Shown here one piece after another: positions 35,636 through 44,208 of a stretch of 64,000 nt of DNA (within the stretch, counting starts at the first letter, position 1; every line of letters begins with the position of its first letter). The DNA comes from Tenacibaculum sp. GTDB lineage: Bacteria > Bacteroidota > Bacteroidia > Flavobacteriales > Flavobacteriaceae. The stretch spans positions 1-64,000 of the forward strand of contig JAKVCX010000001.1 in the NCBI GenBank assembly GCA_022448525.1, read 5' to 3'. Position numbers and translations under genes: made by a program. The notes beneath the pieces are model-generated. The model was not told the origin of the DNA. It saw only the letters and a program-made list of their open reading frames with translations, and made no database searches.

Positions 35636-35734
35636 AACTTACATAAACCAGTAAATATATTTTAGGGATTATTATTTACTACTTTACTTCACGAACAAGG
35701 AGGCACCATTGAGAAGGGAATGGTGCTTTTTTTT
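35636..35734 (+). ncRNA. Candidate small RNA 2 downstream of the multi-TM AraC gene
   Basis: A TATCTTTG box (35622-35629) precedes about 100 nt. The segment has a perfect 8-bp stem AGTAAATA/TATTTACT (35650-35657 with 35673-35680) and a single-stranded AAGGAGG. The terminator is GCACCATT/AATGGTGC (35703-35710 with 35719-35726) plus eight T. The terminator lies before the ATG of the DUF4159 gene, so this could instead be an attenuated leader of that gene. Confidence 0.58.
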
Positions 35735-35773
35735 ATTTCTAAATTATCCTATCTTGCATATAAAATATATTCC

Positions 35774-36412
35774 ATGAAAAAATTACTATTTCTATTATGC
35801 TTAAGTATATACTCTACATACGGACAAGAAATAGGAATTTTAAAATATCAAGGTGGTGGTGATTGGTATTCAAATCCGACCTCATTACCTAATCTTGTAA
35901 AGTTTACAAATCAGTATTGTAAAACATCTATTAATTCAAATATAGCAACCGTATCTCCAAGTAATATAGATGTATTTAACTACCCTATATTATTTCTTAC
36001 AGGACATGGAAACGTTTTCTTTGATAATGATGATGTAGAAAATCTTAGAAATTATTTAATTTCTGGAGGATTTATACATATTTCAGACAATTACGGACTT
36101 GATAAGTACATAAGAAAAGAACTAAAAAAAATCTTTCCTAAATTAACATTACAAGAAATTCCAAAAAACCACCCTATTTATAATCAGACTTTCAAATTCC
36201 CTAACGGTCTTCCTAAAATTCATGAACATGATAAAAAAACACCACAGGGATTAGGTTTGTTTTACGAGGGAAGATTAGTTATTTTTTATGATTATGAAAG
36301 TGATTTGAGTGATGGTTGGGAAGATCAAACAGTTCACAACAATCCTCAGGAGATAAGAATTAAGGCACTCAAAATGGGAGCTAATATTATTGAATATGCT
36401 TTTAAAAATTAA
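35774..36412 (+). CDS. DUF4159 family secreted protein
   Basis: About 212 residues from the ATG at 35774, chosen because it opens a signal peptide (MKKLLFLLCLSIYSTYG). Upstream in-frame codons run through a terminator hairpin. The DUF4159 core is visible: FNYPILFLTGHGNVFFDNDDVENLRNYL, GGFIHISDNYG and a C-terminal GLFYEGRLVIFYDYESDLSDGWED. The fold resembles glutamine-amidotransferase-like domains. In this phylum the family occurs with MoxR/VWA-type gene sets, which are not present here. The function is unknown. Confidence 0.85.
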   Translation: MKKLLFLLCLSIYSTYGQEIGILKYQGGGDWYSNPTSLPNLVKFTNQYCKTSINSNIATVSPSNIDVFNYPILFLTGHGNVFFDNDDVENLRNYLISGGFIHISDNYGLDKYIRKELKKIFPKLTLQEIPKNHPIYNQTFKFPNGLPKIHEHDKKTPQGLGLFYEGRLVIFYDYESDLSDGWEDQTVHNNPQEIRIKALKMGANIIEYAFKN

Positions 36413-36927
36413 AGTTCTTTTCCATAATAATTCAAATCAACTAATTCTCCTTTTGTAGTTCTGTAGTCTTTTACAATTGTTCCTTCTAACTTGAAACCAC
36501 AACGAAGTGCTAATTGTATACTTCTATGATTCTCTTCCGCTATTCGGCAATACAGTTTCTTGAATTCGTGTTCCTGAATTACGCTTTCTAACAAATAATT
36601 AAAGGTTTTTGTTACAAAACCTTTTCCTTCAAAGTTTGCATCAATAAAAGCACCTAGTTCAGCCTTAGGAATTGTCCAATCAATATTTTTAAAATCAATA
36701 AATCCAATAACTTCATTACTTCCATTTAAAATAAAATATGGTAAGTACTCTTTGTTCTTAATTTTATCCTCGATTACCAAACAATAATCAACTGTATCCC
36801 TCAACGTATTTGTATGCTTTACTGTTCCAGCAAAAAAATCAACCAAACGATTTCTATTCTTTTGTATTAAATCGAAAAGTAAATTAGCATCATTCCTATT
36901 GATTAAACGAATATTAAAATCTTTCAT
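36409..36927 (-). CDS. GNAT N-acetyltransferase (RimJ/RimL-like)
   Basis: A 172-residue GNAT enzyme with the pattern of ribosomal-protein/aminoglycoside-type acetyltransferases: DFNIRLINRNDANLLFDLI, VIGFIDFKNIDWTIPKAELGAFID, FEGKGFVTKTFNYLLE (acetyl-CoA loop) and YCRIAEENHRSIQLALRCGFKLEGT. The acceptor is unknown. The stop overlaps that of the convergent DUF4159 gene by 4 bases. Confidence 0.9.
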   Translation of the reverse strand: MKDFNIRLINRNDANLLFDLIQKNRNRLVDFFAGTVKHTNTLRDTVDYCLVIEDKIKNKEYLPYFILNGSNEVIGFIDFKNIDWTIPKAELGAFIDANFEGKGFVTKTFNYLLESVIQEHEFKKLYCRIAEENHRSIQLALRCGFKLEGTIVKDYRTTKGELVDLNYYGKEL

Positions 36928-36989
36928 TTTTTATAAAATTTCATTCTTACAAATGAAGGAAATCAATTTAACCTAAATATTGATTGAAA

Positions 36990-37526
36990 TCATGATTTTT
37001 TTAAACGACTAAGAGTTTCTGGGGCCATTCTTAAATAGGAAGCAATATGTTTATTCGGAATCTTTTGAAAAATATCAGGATTTCTTTCTAAAGCTCTTGA
37101 AAACCTTTCTTCAGGTGAGTTTAATAACAACTCTTGTTCTCTTTGAAACTGATATAAAATAATATCGCCTAACACCTGATTCCATAACTTTAAATAAGCC
37201 ATATTTGAGTTTAAGAATATTTCAAAGTCTTCCTTAGCTAAACAGTAAACCTCTGTCTTCTTAATTGCCTTAATTTCAATTTTAGAATTGCTATTTGAAA
37301 TAAAACTATCTAAAGCTGTTATAATAGATTCGTCGTATCCGAAATAAAGAATTCTTTCTTCATCATTATTTATAAAATATACTTTAACACTTCCTGAGAT
37401 AATGAAGTAAACATTCGTATCACGAGTTCCAGCTACTTTAACCAAGTCACCTCTTCGAAAAGTCTTTTTATTAATTAAAATTCCTTCGTTGATAATTGCT
37501 TCTCTAAGTAACTTATAAGATTTCAA
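36990..37526 (-). CDS. Crp/Fnr family transcriptional regulator
   Basis: A 178-residue regulator with a cNMP-like barrel (RRGDLVKVAGTRDTNVYFIISGSVKVYF, DESIITALDSFISN) and a C-terminal HTH (NKHIASYLRMAPETLSRLKK). The start is TTG 9 bases after the GH3 gene's stop on the same strand, so it may be co-transcribed with it. No ligand-binding residues of CRP are evident. Confidence 0.87.
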   Translation of the reverse strand: MKSYKLLREAIINEGILINKKTFRRGDLVKVAGTRDTNVYFIISGSVKVYFINNDEERILYFGYDESIITALDSFISNSNSKIEIKAIKKTEVYCLAKEDFEIFLNSNMAYLKLWNQVLGDIILYQFQREQELLLNSPEERFSRALERNPDIFQKIPNKHIASYLRMAPETLSRLKKS

Positions 37527-37535
37527 GTTTAGATA

Positions 37536-40457
37536 CTAATTAATGATGGCGTCCTGAATTACTTTTTGAATTTTGGTTCTTACATTACTCTTAACCAGCT
37601 TTCTATTTTTCATTGTTGGATAAACTCTGTTAGATAAAAACACAAATAAAATTCCAGAATCTGGATCTGCCCAAGTATATGTTCCTGTAAATCCACTATG
37701 ACCAAAACTATTATCCGAAACACAGCCACAAGTTGGTTTTTCTTTAGGATTAATTTGAGGTTTATCAAAACCTAAACCTCTTCTATTTCTCACATGAGAA
37801 TAATATCTTTTATTGAATTTCTCAATAGTTTCAGGCTGTAAATATTGTACTCCGCCATAATAACCATCTTGAAGATACATTTGCATGATTTTAGCAACAT
37901 CATTTGCATTTGCAAATAAACCTGCATGACCTCCTACTCCACCTTGCATTGCAGCACCCATGTCGTGTACATATCCGCGTAATAATTGATTTCTATAATA
38001 GTCATCTTCCTCTGTCGGCACAACTTCTGTCCAATGAAACTTTTTCAATGGTAAATATGATGTTCTATTAAGACCTAACGATCTATAAAACTCTTCTTCA
38101 ACCACTTTGTTTAAAGGTTTCTTATACTTCTCTTCTACAATCTCTTTCATTATGTAATAACCTAGATCACTATACTTATAACCGGTTCTTTCTCGTAAAT
38201 CAGAGTCTTTTATAAAAGTTTTAATAGAATCTTTATAAGAGCTTCTTAGGTATAAATTTTTAGCCACTTTGATACTGTAAGCACTAGACTTTTTCTTTCG
38301 ATATAAATCTTTAGAAATTTTTCCAGTTACTGAATCTAGAGTTTGAATATAAAATGGAATCCATGCTTTTAACTGACCATAGTGAGAAAGAATTTTCTTT
38401 AAATTTAAACCTTCTTTATTACTTTCTTTATAATGCGGTAAAAGATTATCTAAATCAGAAAACAAAGAAAGTTTTTTATCTTCCTCTAACTTCATTACTA
38501 CAGGTAATGTTGCAAGAATTTTGGTTAAAGATGCTAAATCATAAATATCAGAATTTTTAATCTTTCTTCGCTTCGAATCTGTTTGATAACCAAAACTTCT
38601 TTGGTAAACTACCTTTCCATGACGAGCAACAAGCACTTGACCTCCTGGAGCCATTTTTTGATTTAAGATAGTGTCAATATAACGATCTATAGATTCTAGT
38701 TTTTCTGATGACAATCCCACCTCTTCTGGAATTGAATATTCTAATCTTTTTAAAGACTTTAAACTCATTCCGTCTCCAGCATCAAAATCCTCATTAATTG
38801 AAACTGGCAATTTACCTTTAATATCAAAAGCTCCGAACAAAGCTTGGGCAGATAACTCCTGAGATAATTTACTATTTTGATAAGAAACAATTACACCATC
38901 AATATTTTTAAAAGTTTTAATTTGAAGTAAGCTATATGGACTCGCAAATACATCTAAAACAACTTCATTATTCCTAGCTATTTCTTGTAACCAAACTAAG
39001 TCTTTATTAGAAAACTTATATCCTTTCCATGGATTTTTATTTGATTTATGAAAACCAACTATTACTAAATTGTACTTCTTGAGTTTCTCTAACAATCCTC
39101 CTAAATTCTGATCAGAAACTACGTCAACCTTCATGTATTTTTTAAGAGTAGCAGCAAAATGTTCTCCTTTATCATCTCCTAAATGAACATAAGCAACCTT
39201 CTTTTGCTCCAAATGTTTTAAAGGAAGTGTATTGAAATTATTTTTAACTACGGTTATCGAATTTCTAATAAGCTTACGATGTAAAATATCATCATAAATA
39301 GAATTTAAATCTTCTAATAAATTTTCTTCTTTTATTGGCTCAAAACTTTTCAATCCAGCTAAATATTTAGCCTTTAAAATTTTTCGTACGGAAAAATCTA
39401 ATCGCTCTTCTGTTAATTCTCCGTTTTCTAAAGAAGACTTAAATAGTTCAATTGTAGCTGGAACATCTTGAGGAATTAATAAAATATCGTTTCCTGCCTT
39501 AAAAGCAGCTAGATTAATCTCTGCCGGAGTTGCATAATTCGCGGCTCCTTTCATGTTTAATCCATCTGTAAAAATCAATCCTTGGAATCCTAACTTTCCT
39601 TTTAATAAATCTGTAACCACTTTTTCCGATAATGAAGAAGGTAATTCAGGATTTGTTTCTAATGAAGGAATACTTAAATGTGCTGTCATCACACTCGCTA
39701 CCCCCGCATTAAACTGTTTCTTAAAAGGATACAACTCAATAGAATCTATTCTTTTCTCAGAAAAGTTTATCGTTGGTAATGTTAAATGTGAATCTGTAGC
39801 TGTATCTCCGTGACCAGGGAAATGCTTAGCATTGGCAAGTACTCCAGCTTTTTGCATACCTTTTGTAAAAGCGATTGATTTGTCTGCAACACTTTCTTTT
39901 GATTCTCCAAAAGATCTATTTCCAATAATTGGATTATTAGGATTTGTATTAATATCCACTACTGGGGCAAAATTCACATGAATTCCAACTCGTTTACATT
40001 GTTCTCCAATGCGTTTACCCACTTCTTCTAATAATTTATTATCCTGAATAGCTCCCAAGGTCATATTCCAAGGAAAACGGTAGGTATTTTTCAAGCGCAT
40101 GTCTAACCCCCATTCTCCATCAAAACCAATCATTAATGGAACTTTTGAGGTTAAATACTGATATTTATTTGTAAGCTGAACCTGTTTCTTAGGAGTTCCT
40201 TTCATAAAAATTAAATTACCAACGTGGTATTTGGTAATCATTTCTGAAATAAATTTTTCGTGTGAAGCATCTTTATTAGAATATGCTTGAATCATGAATA
40301 ACTGTCCGATTTTTTCTTCAGTACTCATAGAGTCGATCATACTATCTACCCATTCATTTTGCAGTATGTATTGCTCCGCTTTTAATGGATCAACTTGTTG
40401 AGCATTTGCAATTACAACAAATAACGAAGCAAACAACAATAGTATTCTTTTATTCAT
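37536..40457 (-). CDS. Glycoside hydrolase family 3 - serine beta-lactamase-like fusion protein
   Basis: About 973 residues from the ATG at 40457 (signal peptide MNKRILLLFASLFVVIANAQ; an in-frame codon at 40472 would add five residues). The N-terminal GH3 domain has the NagZ-type loop KHFPGHGDTATDSH and the nucleophile region FTDGLNMKGA. A GH3 C-terminal-like domain follows, then from about residue 590 a class C beta-lactamase/PBP4*-like domain with LASLTKI (Ser-x-x-Lys near 640), YSD (Tyr-x-x box) and HSGFTGT. It probably acts on peptidoglycan fragments or other beta-linked GlcNAc compounds in the periplasm. Fusions of this kind are known in Bacteroidetes. Confidence 0.9.
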   Translation of the reverse strand: MNKRILLLFASLFVVIANAQQVDPLKAEQYILQNEWVDSMIDSMSTEEKIGQLFMIQAYSNKDASHEKFISEMITKYHVGNLIFMKGTPKKQVQLTNKYQYLTSKVPLMIGFDGEWGLDMRLKNTYRFPWNMTLGAIQDNKLLEEVGKRIGEQCKRVGIHVNFAPVVDINTNPNNPIIGNRSFGESKESVADKSIAFTKGMQKAGVLANAKHFPGHGDTATDSHLTLPTINFSEKRIDSIELYPFKKQFNAGVASVMTAHLSIPSLETNPELPSSLSEKVVTDLLKGKLGFQGLIFTDGLNMKGAANYATPAEINLAAFKAGNDILLIPQDVPATIELFKSSLENGELTEERLDFSVRKILKAKYLAGLKSFEPIKEENLLEDLNSIYDDILHRKLIRNSITVVKNNFNTLPLKHLEQKKVAYVHLGDDKGEHFAATLKKYMKVDVVSDQNLGGLLEKLKKYNLVIVGFHKSNKNPWKGYKFSNKDLVWLQEIARNNEVVLDVFASPYSLLQIKTFKNIDGVIVSYQNSKLSQELSAQALFGAFDIKGKLPVSINEDFDAGDGMSLKSLKRLEYSIPEEVGLSSEKLESIDRYIDTILNQKMAPGGQVLVARHGKVVYQRSFGYQTDSKRRKIKNSDIYDLASLTKILATLPVVMKLEEDKKLSLFSDLDNLLPHYKESNKEGLNLKKILSHYGQLKAWIPFYIQTLDSVTGKISKDLYRKKKSSAYSIKVAKNLYLRSSYKDSIKTFIKDSDLRERTGYKYSDLGYYIMKEIVEEKYKKPLNKVVEEEFYRSLGLNRTSYLPLKKFHWTEVVPTEEDDYYRNQLLRGYVHDMGAAMQGGVGGHAGLFANANDVAKIMQMYLQDGYYGGVQYLQPETIEKFNKRYYSHVRNRRGLGFDKPQINPKEKPTCGCVSDNSFGHSGFTGTYTWADPDSGILFVFLSNRVYPTMKNRKLVKSNVRTKIQKVIQDAIIN

Positions 40458-40541
40458 AAAAATTTTACACACGTTTTTCGAGAGAAACTTTCTCCAGTTA
40501 TTAAATTAAAGTAGTAGGGATTATAATTTAAAAAACAATAG

Positions 40542-41027
40542 TTATACCAAAAAGCGGTTATGCCAACTTTCTTTTGCAGAAACTTCCCATTTGTTTTCAA
40601 AATCATCTTTGGTATTTACCATATTATTGAAAACAATAGTTTCTGGATTAATTTTTTCAGCCTTTGCAAACTCTTGGAAATCGGATAACTTTACGATATT
40701 AATTCTTTCTCCATCTTTAAACGATACGTTCATTTTATCCATTAAATCAATAGAAAGTTCCTCTTCTAAAGACTTAATAAAACGAACAGATGCATCAATT
40801 GAACATCCTGAAGCATTATTGAAACTTTCATCTAAAGCAATTACGAGAAACTGATTATATTTAATCATAAAAGACCCTTTCAAGTCATCTCCATGTCTTG
40901 TCCACTGATCAATAAATAAAATAGCTTTTGCCGATATAGATTCTACCTCTTCTTGAGTAAATTCTCTATCAGACTGATATATCCAAACTCTAGAAGAATT
41001 TGGTAATTCATTATATGATACGTACAT
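40542..41027 (-). CDS. Conserved flavobacterial protein of unknown function (often mislabelled ABC transporter ATPase)
   Basis: A 161-residue soluble protein: MYVSYNELPNSSRVWIYQSDREF, the W-T-R-H-G segment, GCSIDASVRFIKSLEEEL and a C-terminal WHNRF. There is no Walker A or B motif, so the ABC ATPase label common for such sequences is not supported. The gene starts 1 base after the DnaQ-like gene stop and is co-transcribed with it and PPK2. The function is unknown. Confidence 0.78.
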   Translation of the reverse strand: MYVSYNELPNSSRVWIYQSDREFTQEEVESISAKAILFIDQWTRHGDDLKGSFMIKYNQFLVIALDESFNNASGCSIDASVRFIKSLEEELSIDLMDKMNVSFKDGERINIVKLSDFQEFAKAEKINPETIVFNNMVNTKDDFENKWEVSAKESWHNRFLV

Positions 41028-41028
41028 A

Positions 41029-41865
41029 TTATCTTAAATTAAATTTTTGTTGTAAAGCTTTTAGCTTTTCCTCATCTGTCATGTTATCTGCAACACTTTT
41101 TGCTCCAGACATTCTTTCTTTAATTTGGCGTAATACTTTTTTAGTATACAACGGAAAGTCTGCTTGTTGAATCCATGAATTATAACCAGGATTTTCTTTT
41201 AAAACCTCTTCTACTTTACGCCCTTTATACTTTCCAAAAGAGAAAATCTCATTTTGCTCATCATCGAATAAAATGAACCCTGCAAAATCAGCTCTTTTTG
41301 TATGTGCTGAATATTCACTTAACGCATCAACTGAATTTTCAATATCATCGTATTTGTCTAATTGCGCTTTTAAAATTTCATAAGTCGCCATGGTATCAGC
41401 TTCAGCAGAATGCGCATCTTCTAAATCTTTTCCACAGTAAAATTTATAACCAGCACTTAACGTTCTCTGTTCTTTCTTATGGAAAATTACTTGCACATCA
41501 ACGGCTTTTCTATTTTCCATATCAAAATCAATACCCGCTCTTAATAACTCCTCAGCTAAAAGTGGAATATCGAACCTATTAGAATTAAAACCAGCTAAAT
41601 CAGCATCACCAATCATATTATTAATAGTTGTAGCTAATTCTTTAAAAGTTGGTTCATTCACTACTTTTTCATTTGTAATTCCATGCACTGCAGTTACATG
41701 TGGTGGAATTTCAATTTCAGGATTCACCAACCAAGTTTTACTTTCTTGCGTTCCGTTAGGAAATATTTTTAAAATTGAGATCTCTACAATACGATCGTTT
41801 GCTATATTGATTCCCGTAGTTTCAAGATCAAAAAACACTAAAGGTTTCGTTAGGTTTAATTCCAT
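41029..41865 (-). CDS. 3'-5' exonuclease, DnaQ/epsilon-like (DEDDh)
   Basis: A 278-residue protein with the DEDDh exonuclease fold in the first 175 residues: ExoI FFDLETTG (Asp13, Glu15), ExoII LAGFNSNRFDIPLL and ExoIII HSAEADTMATYEIL. The C-terminal extension has FSFGKYKGRKVEEVL, a segment often found in such proteins. It could be a proofreading subunit or a stand-alone nuclease; the extension favours the latter. It lies between PPK2 (9-base gap) and the unknown 161-residue protein (1-base gap). Confidence 0.9.
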   Translation of the reverse strand: MELNLTKPLVFFDLETTGINIANDRIVEISILKIFPNGTQESKTWLVNPEIEIPPHVTAVHGITNEKVVNEPTFKELATTINNMIGDADLAGFNSNRFDIPLLAEELLRAGIDFDMENRKAVDVQVIFHKKEQRTLSAGYKFYCGKDLEDAHSAEADTMATYEILKAQLDKYDDIENSVDALSEYSAHTKRADFAGFILFDDEQNEIFSFGKYKGRKVEEVLKENPGYNSWIQQADFPLYTKKVLRQIKERMSGAKSVADNMTDEEKLKALQQKFNLR

Positions 41866-41874
41866 TTAGGTAAT

Positions 41875-42741
41875 TTATTCATTATTTAATTGAGCCTTAA
41901 ACTCATCTATTTTCGCCATCAATTTTGGTTCTAAAACCGGCTCTTCAAAATTATACTTTTTGAATTCCTCAAAAATGGTATTTGCTACAATAAATCGGGC
42001 AGTCGGTTTATCATCTGCCGGTACAACATACCAAGGTGCATGTTCTGTAGAAGTTCTATTAATTGCATCTTCGTAACATTTTTGATATTCATCCCAAAGT
42101 TTACGTTCTTTTAAATCTCCTGCCGAAAACTTCCAGTTTTTCTCTGGAATATTTAATCTTCTCAACAATCTATTCTTTTGTTCATCTTTTGAAAGGTGTA
42201 AAAAGAACTTTAGGATGATCATTCCATTCGTTGCCAAATGTTTTTCAAACTGATTAATTCTATCCATTCTGTCATGATAAAACCCGTCATTTAAGTCTTC
42301 CAAACTCCTAACACTAGGAATATTTTCTGAAAAAACATATTCTGGATGAACTCTAGTTACAAGAACATTTTCATAATGCGTTCTATTGAAAACTCCAACT
42401 TTTCCTTTCGCTGGAAGAGCAATATAATGCCTCCACAAAAAATCATGACTTAATTCCAGTTCAGTTGGAACCTTAAAACTATGAACCTCTACTCCACGAG
42501 CGTTGAATTGTTTAAATACCTCTCGAATTAAACTATCTTTACCGGAAGTATCCATTCCCTGTAAACAGATTAATGCACTGTATTTACCCTCAGCATACAT
42601 AGTATTTTGTAAATCAGCGATTTTCTTTCTAACCTTCTTTAATTTCTTCTCTGCGTCTGCAATTGGTTCTTGCGTAGGAATTTTATGAAGTTCAACAGGT
42701 TGAGTAACCTTGTAATTATGTTTATCCATCTGCATTTTCAA
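41875..42741 (-). CDS. PPK2 family polyphosphate:nucleotide phosphotransferase (third PPK2)
   Basis: A 288-residue PPK2 of a different subgroup from the pair at 8.4-10 kb. Walker A is QGMDTSGKDS (61-70), not EGRDAAGKGG. The second motif reads GVFNRTHYENVLV (116-128), where the Asp of FDRSWY is replaced by Asn, as in the polyphosphate:AMP/ADP class. The C-terminus has WYVVPADDKPTARFIV. The start is the ATG at 42741; ATG codons at residues 3 and 5 are also possible. It is the first gene of a three-gene operon with the exonuclease. Confidence 0.92.
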   Translation of the reverse strand: MKMQMDKHNYKVTQPVELHKIPTQEPIADAEKKLKKVRKKIADLQNTMYAEGKYSALICLQGMDTSGKDSLIREVFKQFNARGVEVHSFKVPTELELSHDFLWRHYIALPAKGKVGVFNRTHYENVLVTRVHPEYVFSENIPSVRSLEDLNDGFYHDRMDRINQFEKHLATNGMIILKFFLHLSKDEQKNRLLRRLNIPEKNWKFSAGDLKERKLWDEYQKCYEDAINRTSTEHAPWYVVPADDKPTARFIVANTIFEEFKKYNFEEPVLEPKLMAKIDEFKAQLNNE

Positions 42742-42759
42742 ATTATAGCACTAATGTAA

Positions 42760-42767
42760 CAAAAATA
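42760..42767 (-). promoter_or_regulatory. -7 box of the PPK2-exonuclease operon
   Basis: On the minus strand TATTTTTG fits TAnnTTTG, with a predicted leader of about 12 nt to the ATG at 42741. Confidence 0.45.
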
Positions 42768-42841
42768 TTACTGAATTTCGAGAGTTTTGTAAGTCTTTAA
42801 CAAGCATTCCTACTTACTATAAAAATAAATACTTTATAGTT

Positions 42842-43558
42842 TTGAATCGCTTATTATTAATCACCTTATTCTCATCGTTTTCATTATTTTCTCAACATAA
42901 ATCTGTTGTTGTTTTAGAACTATTTACCTCTCAAGGATGTTCTAGTTGTCCGCCAGCTGATAAAGTTCTTAAAGAAATAAACGACAATATGGATTCTGAA
43001 TATGTAATCCCTATTGCCTATCATGTTGATTATTGGAATTATATTGGTTGGAAGGATCCTTTTTCAACTAAAGAGTTTACAGATATTCAGCGTTATTATG
43101 GTCAAAAGTTTAGAAGCAACTCTATTTATACTCCTCAATTAATTATTAATGGGAACGAACACGTAGTAGGATCAAATGAAGTAACCATTCACAAAAAAAT
43201 TAAAAGATACTTGAAGAAATCTTCAAAATTAAAATTAGATATTTCTGAAACAATCAAGGAAGAGAATGGTATTACTATTTCATTTAACATCAATGGTAAA
43301 GTAAACAATTCCATCTTGGAAGCATTAATAGTGGTAGACGAAAAAACAACCAATGTTACACGTGGAGAAAATAGAAATAGAACTATCGTCAATTCGAATA
43401 TTGTTGTTGCACGAACTGTTGGAAACATCAATAAAAACAGTGGAAATATTCATATAAAAACACCTAAAATCATTAATCAAGAAGATAAACTTAGATTAGT
43501 TTTAGTTTTAAAAGATGAAGATTTATATGTTCAGACTGCCGCACAAATTAAATTATAA
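42842..43558 (+). CDS. DUF1223 thioredoxin-like secreted protein
   Basis: A 238-residue protein with a signal peptide (MNRLLLITLFSSFSLFS, TTG start) and the DUF1223 core VVLELFTSQGCSSCPPADK, whose Cys33-x-x-Cys36 pair resembles a thioredoxin active site. HVDYWNYIGWKDPF and YTPQLIINGNEHVVGS (cis-Pro region) follow. The role is unknown; a periplasmic redox function is plausible. The TTG overlaps a TAGTTTTG promoter-like box, probably by chance, since no later start keeps the signal peptide. Confidence 0.87.
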   Translation: MNRLLLITLFSSFSLFSQHKSVVVLELFTSQGCSSCPPADKVLKEINDNMDSEYVIPIAYHVDYWNYIGWKDPFSTKEFTDIQRYYGQKFRSNSIYTPQLIINGNEHVVGSNEVTIHKKIKRYLKKSSKLKLDISETIKEENGITISFNINGKVNNSILEALIVVDEKTTNVTRGENRNRTIVNSNIVVARTVGNINKNSGNIHIKTPKIINQEDKLRLVLVLKDEDLYVQTAAQIKL

Positions 43559-43560
43559 AC

Positions 43561-43587
43561 CAAGAAAAATTCATTGTTTTTTTCTTG
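43561..43587 (+). terminator. Hairpin after the DUF1223 gene
   Basis: CAAGAAAAA (43561-43569) pairs with TTTTTCTTG (43579-43587), starting 3 bases after the stop codon. The T-tract lies inside the stem, so termination is likely but not ideal. Confidence 0.45.
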
Positions 43588-43665
43588 TGCTTAATCGACT
43601 TTTAAAATGATTATTTGAAATCTTAACATAATTATCGACGTAACTTACCGTGTAAAACATAACAA

Positions 43666-44172
43666 ATGAAATCTACCGTAATTATAAAAGGAAGTTCTAA
43701 TAAAGTTGGAAACACACAAAAAGTAATCGATTTTATAAACGAAAATAATCCGTTTGATGTGATAGACTTATTGGATTATAACATTGGTCATTTCGACTAT
43801 AATTTCAAAAATGCAGAAGACGATTTTCTTCCATTAATGGAAAGAATAATTGAAACTTACGATACCATAATTTTTGTAACGCCAGTTTATTGGTATACTA
43901 TGAGTGGTTTAATGAAAGTTTTTTTTGATCGAATGTCAGACTTGCTACATTACAGGAAAGAATTAGGAAGGAAATTAAGAGGTAAAAATATGGCCATGAT
44001 GAGCAATTCTGGTGAAAATGATCGTAGAATCGGATTTGAAATGCCCTTTGTAGAAAGTGCAAAGTATTTAAGCATGAATTATCTTGGAGATTCACACGCT
44101 TTTTTCTCTGGAAATGAACTAGCTGAAGATGCTAAAATCAAAATAAATGAATTTAAAAATAGTTTGATTTAA
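43666..44172 (+). CDS. Flavodoxin-like NAD(P)H-dependent oxidoreductase
   Basis: A 168-residue protein with the flavodoxin/FMN-reductase fold: IIKGSSNKVGNTQKV at the FMN phosphate site, TIIFVTPVYWYTMSGLMKVFFDR around the flavin and GENDRRIGFEMPF later. This group includes NADPH:quinone/azo reductases; the substrate is unknown. It stands just before the ars-type operon, which begins 36 bases after its stop and has its own operator. Confidence 0.87.
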   Translation: MKSTVIIKGSSNKVGNTQKVIDFINENNPFDVIDLLDYNIGHFDYNFKNAEDDFLPLMERIIETYDTIIFVTPVYWYTMSGLMKVFFDRMSDLLHYRKELGRKLRGKNMAMMSNSGENDRRIGFEMPFVESAKYLSMNYLGDSHAFFSGNELAEDAKIKINEFKNSLI

Positions 44173-44196
44173 TTATTAATCGTAATATTGCAATAT
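44171..44196 (+). promoter_or_regulatory. ArsR-type operator upstream of arsR
   Basis: It contains ATCGTAATATTGCAATAT with the perfect 12-bp palindrome ATATTGCAATAT (44185-44196), 12 bases before the arsR ATG. A close copy of the left half is repeated at the start of the next gene (44551-44575). Confidence 0.6.
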
Positions 44197-44208
44197 ATAA
44201 ATTATTAG

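Noticed and set aside
42837-42844. TAGTTTTG as the promoter of the DUF1223 gene
   Set aside because: It includes the presumed TTG start codon, and no later start keeps the signal peptide, so the match is probably chance.
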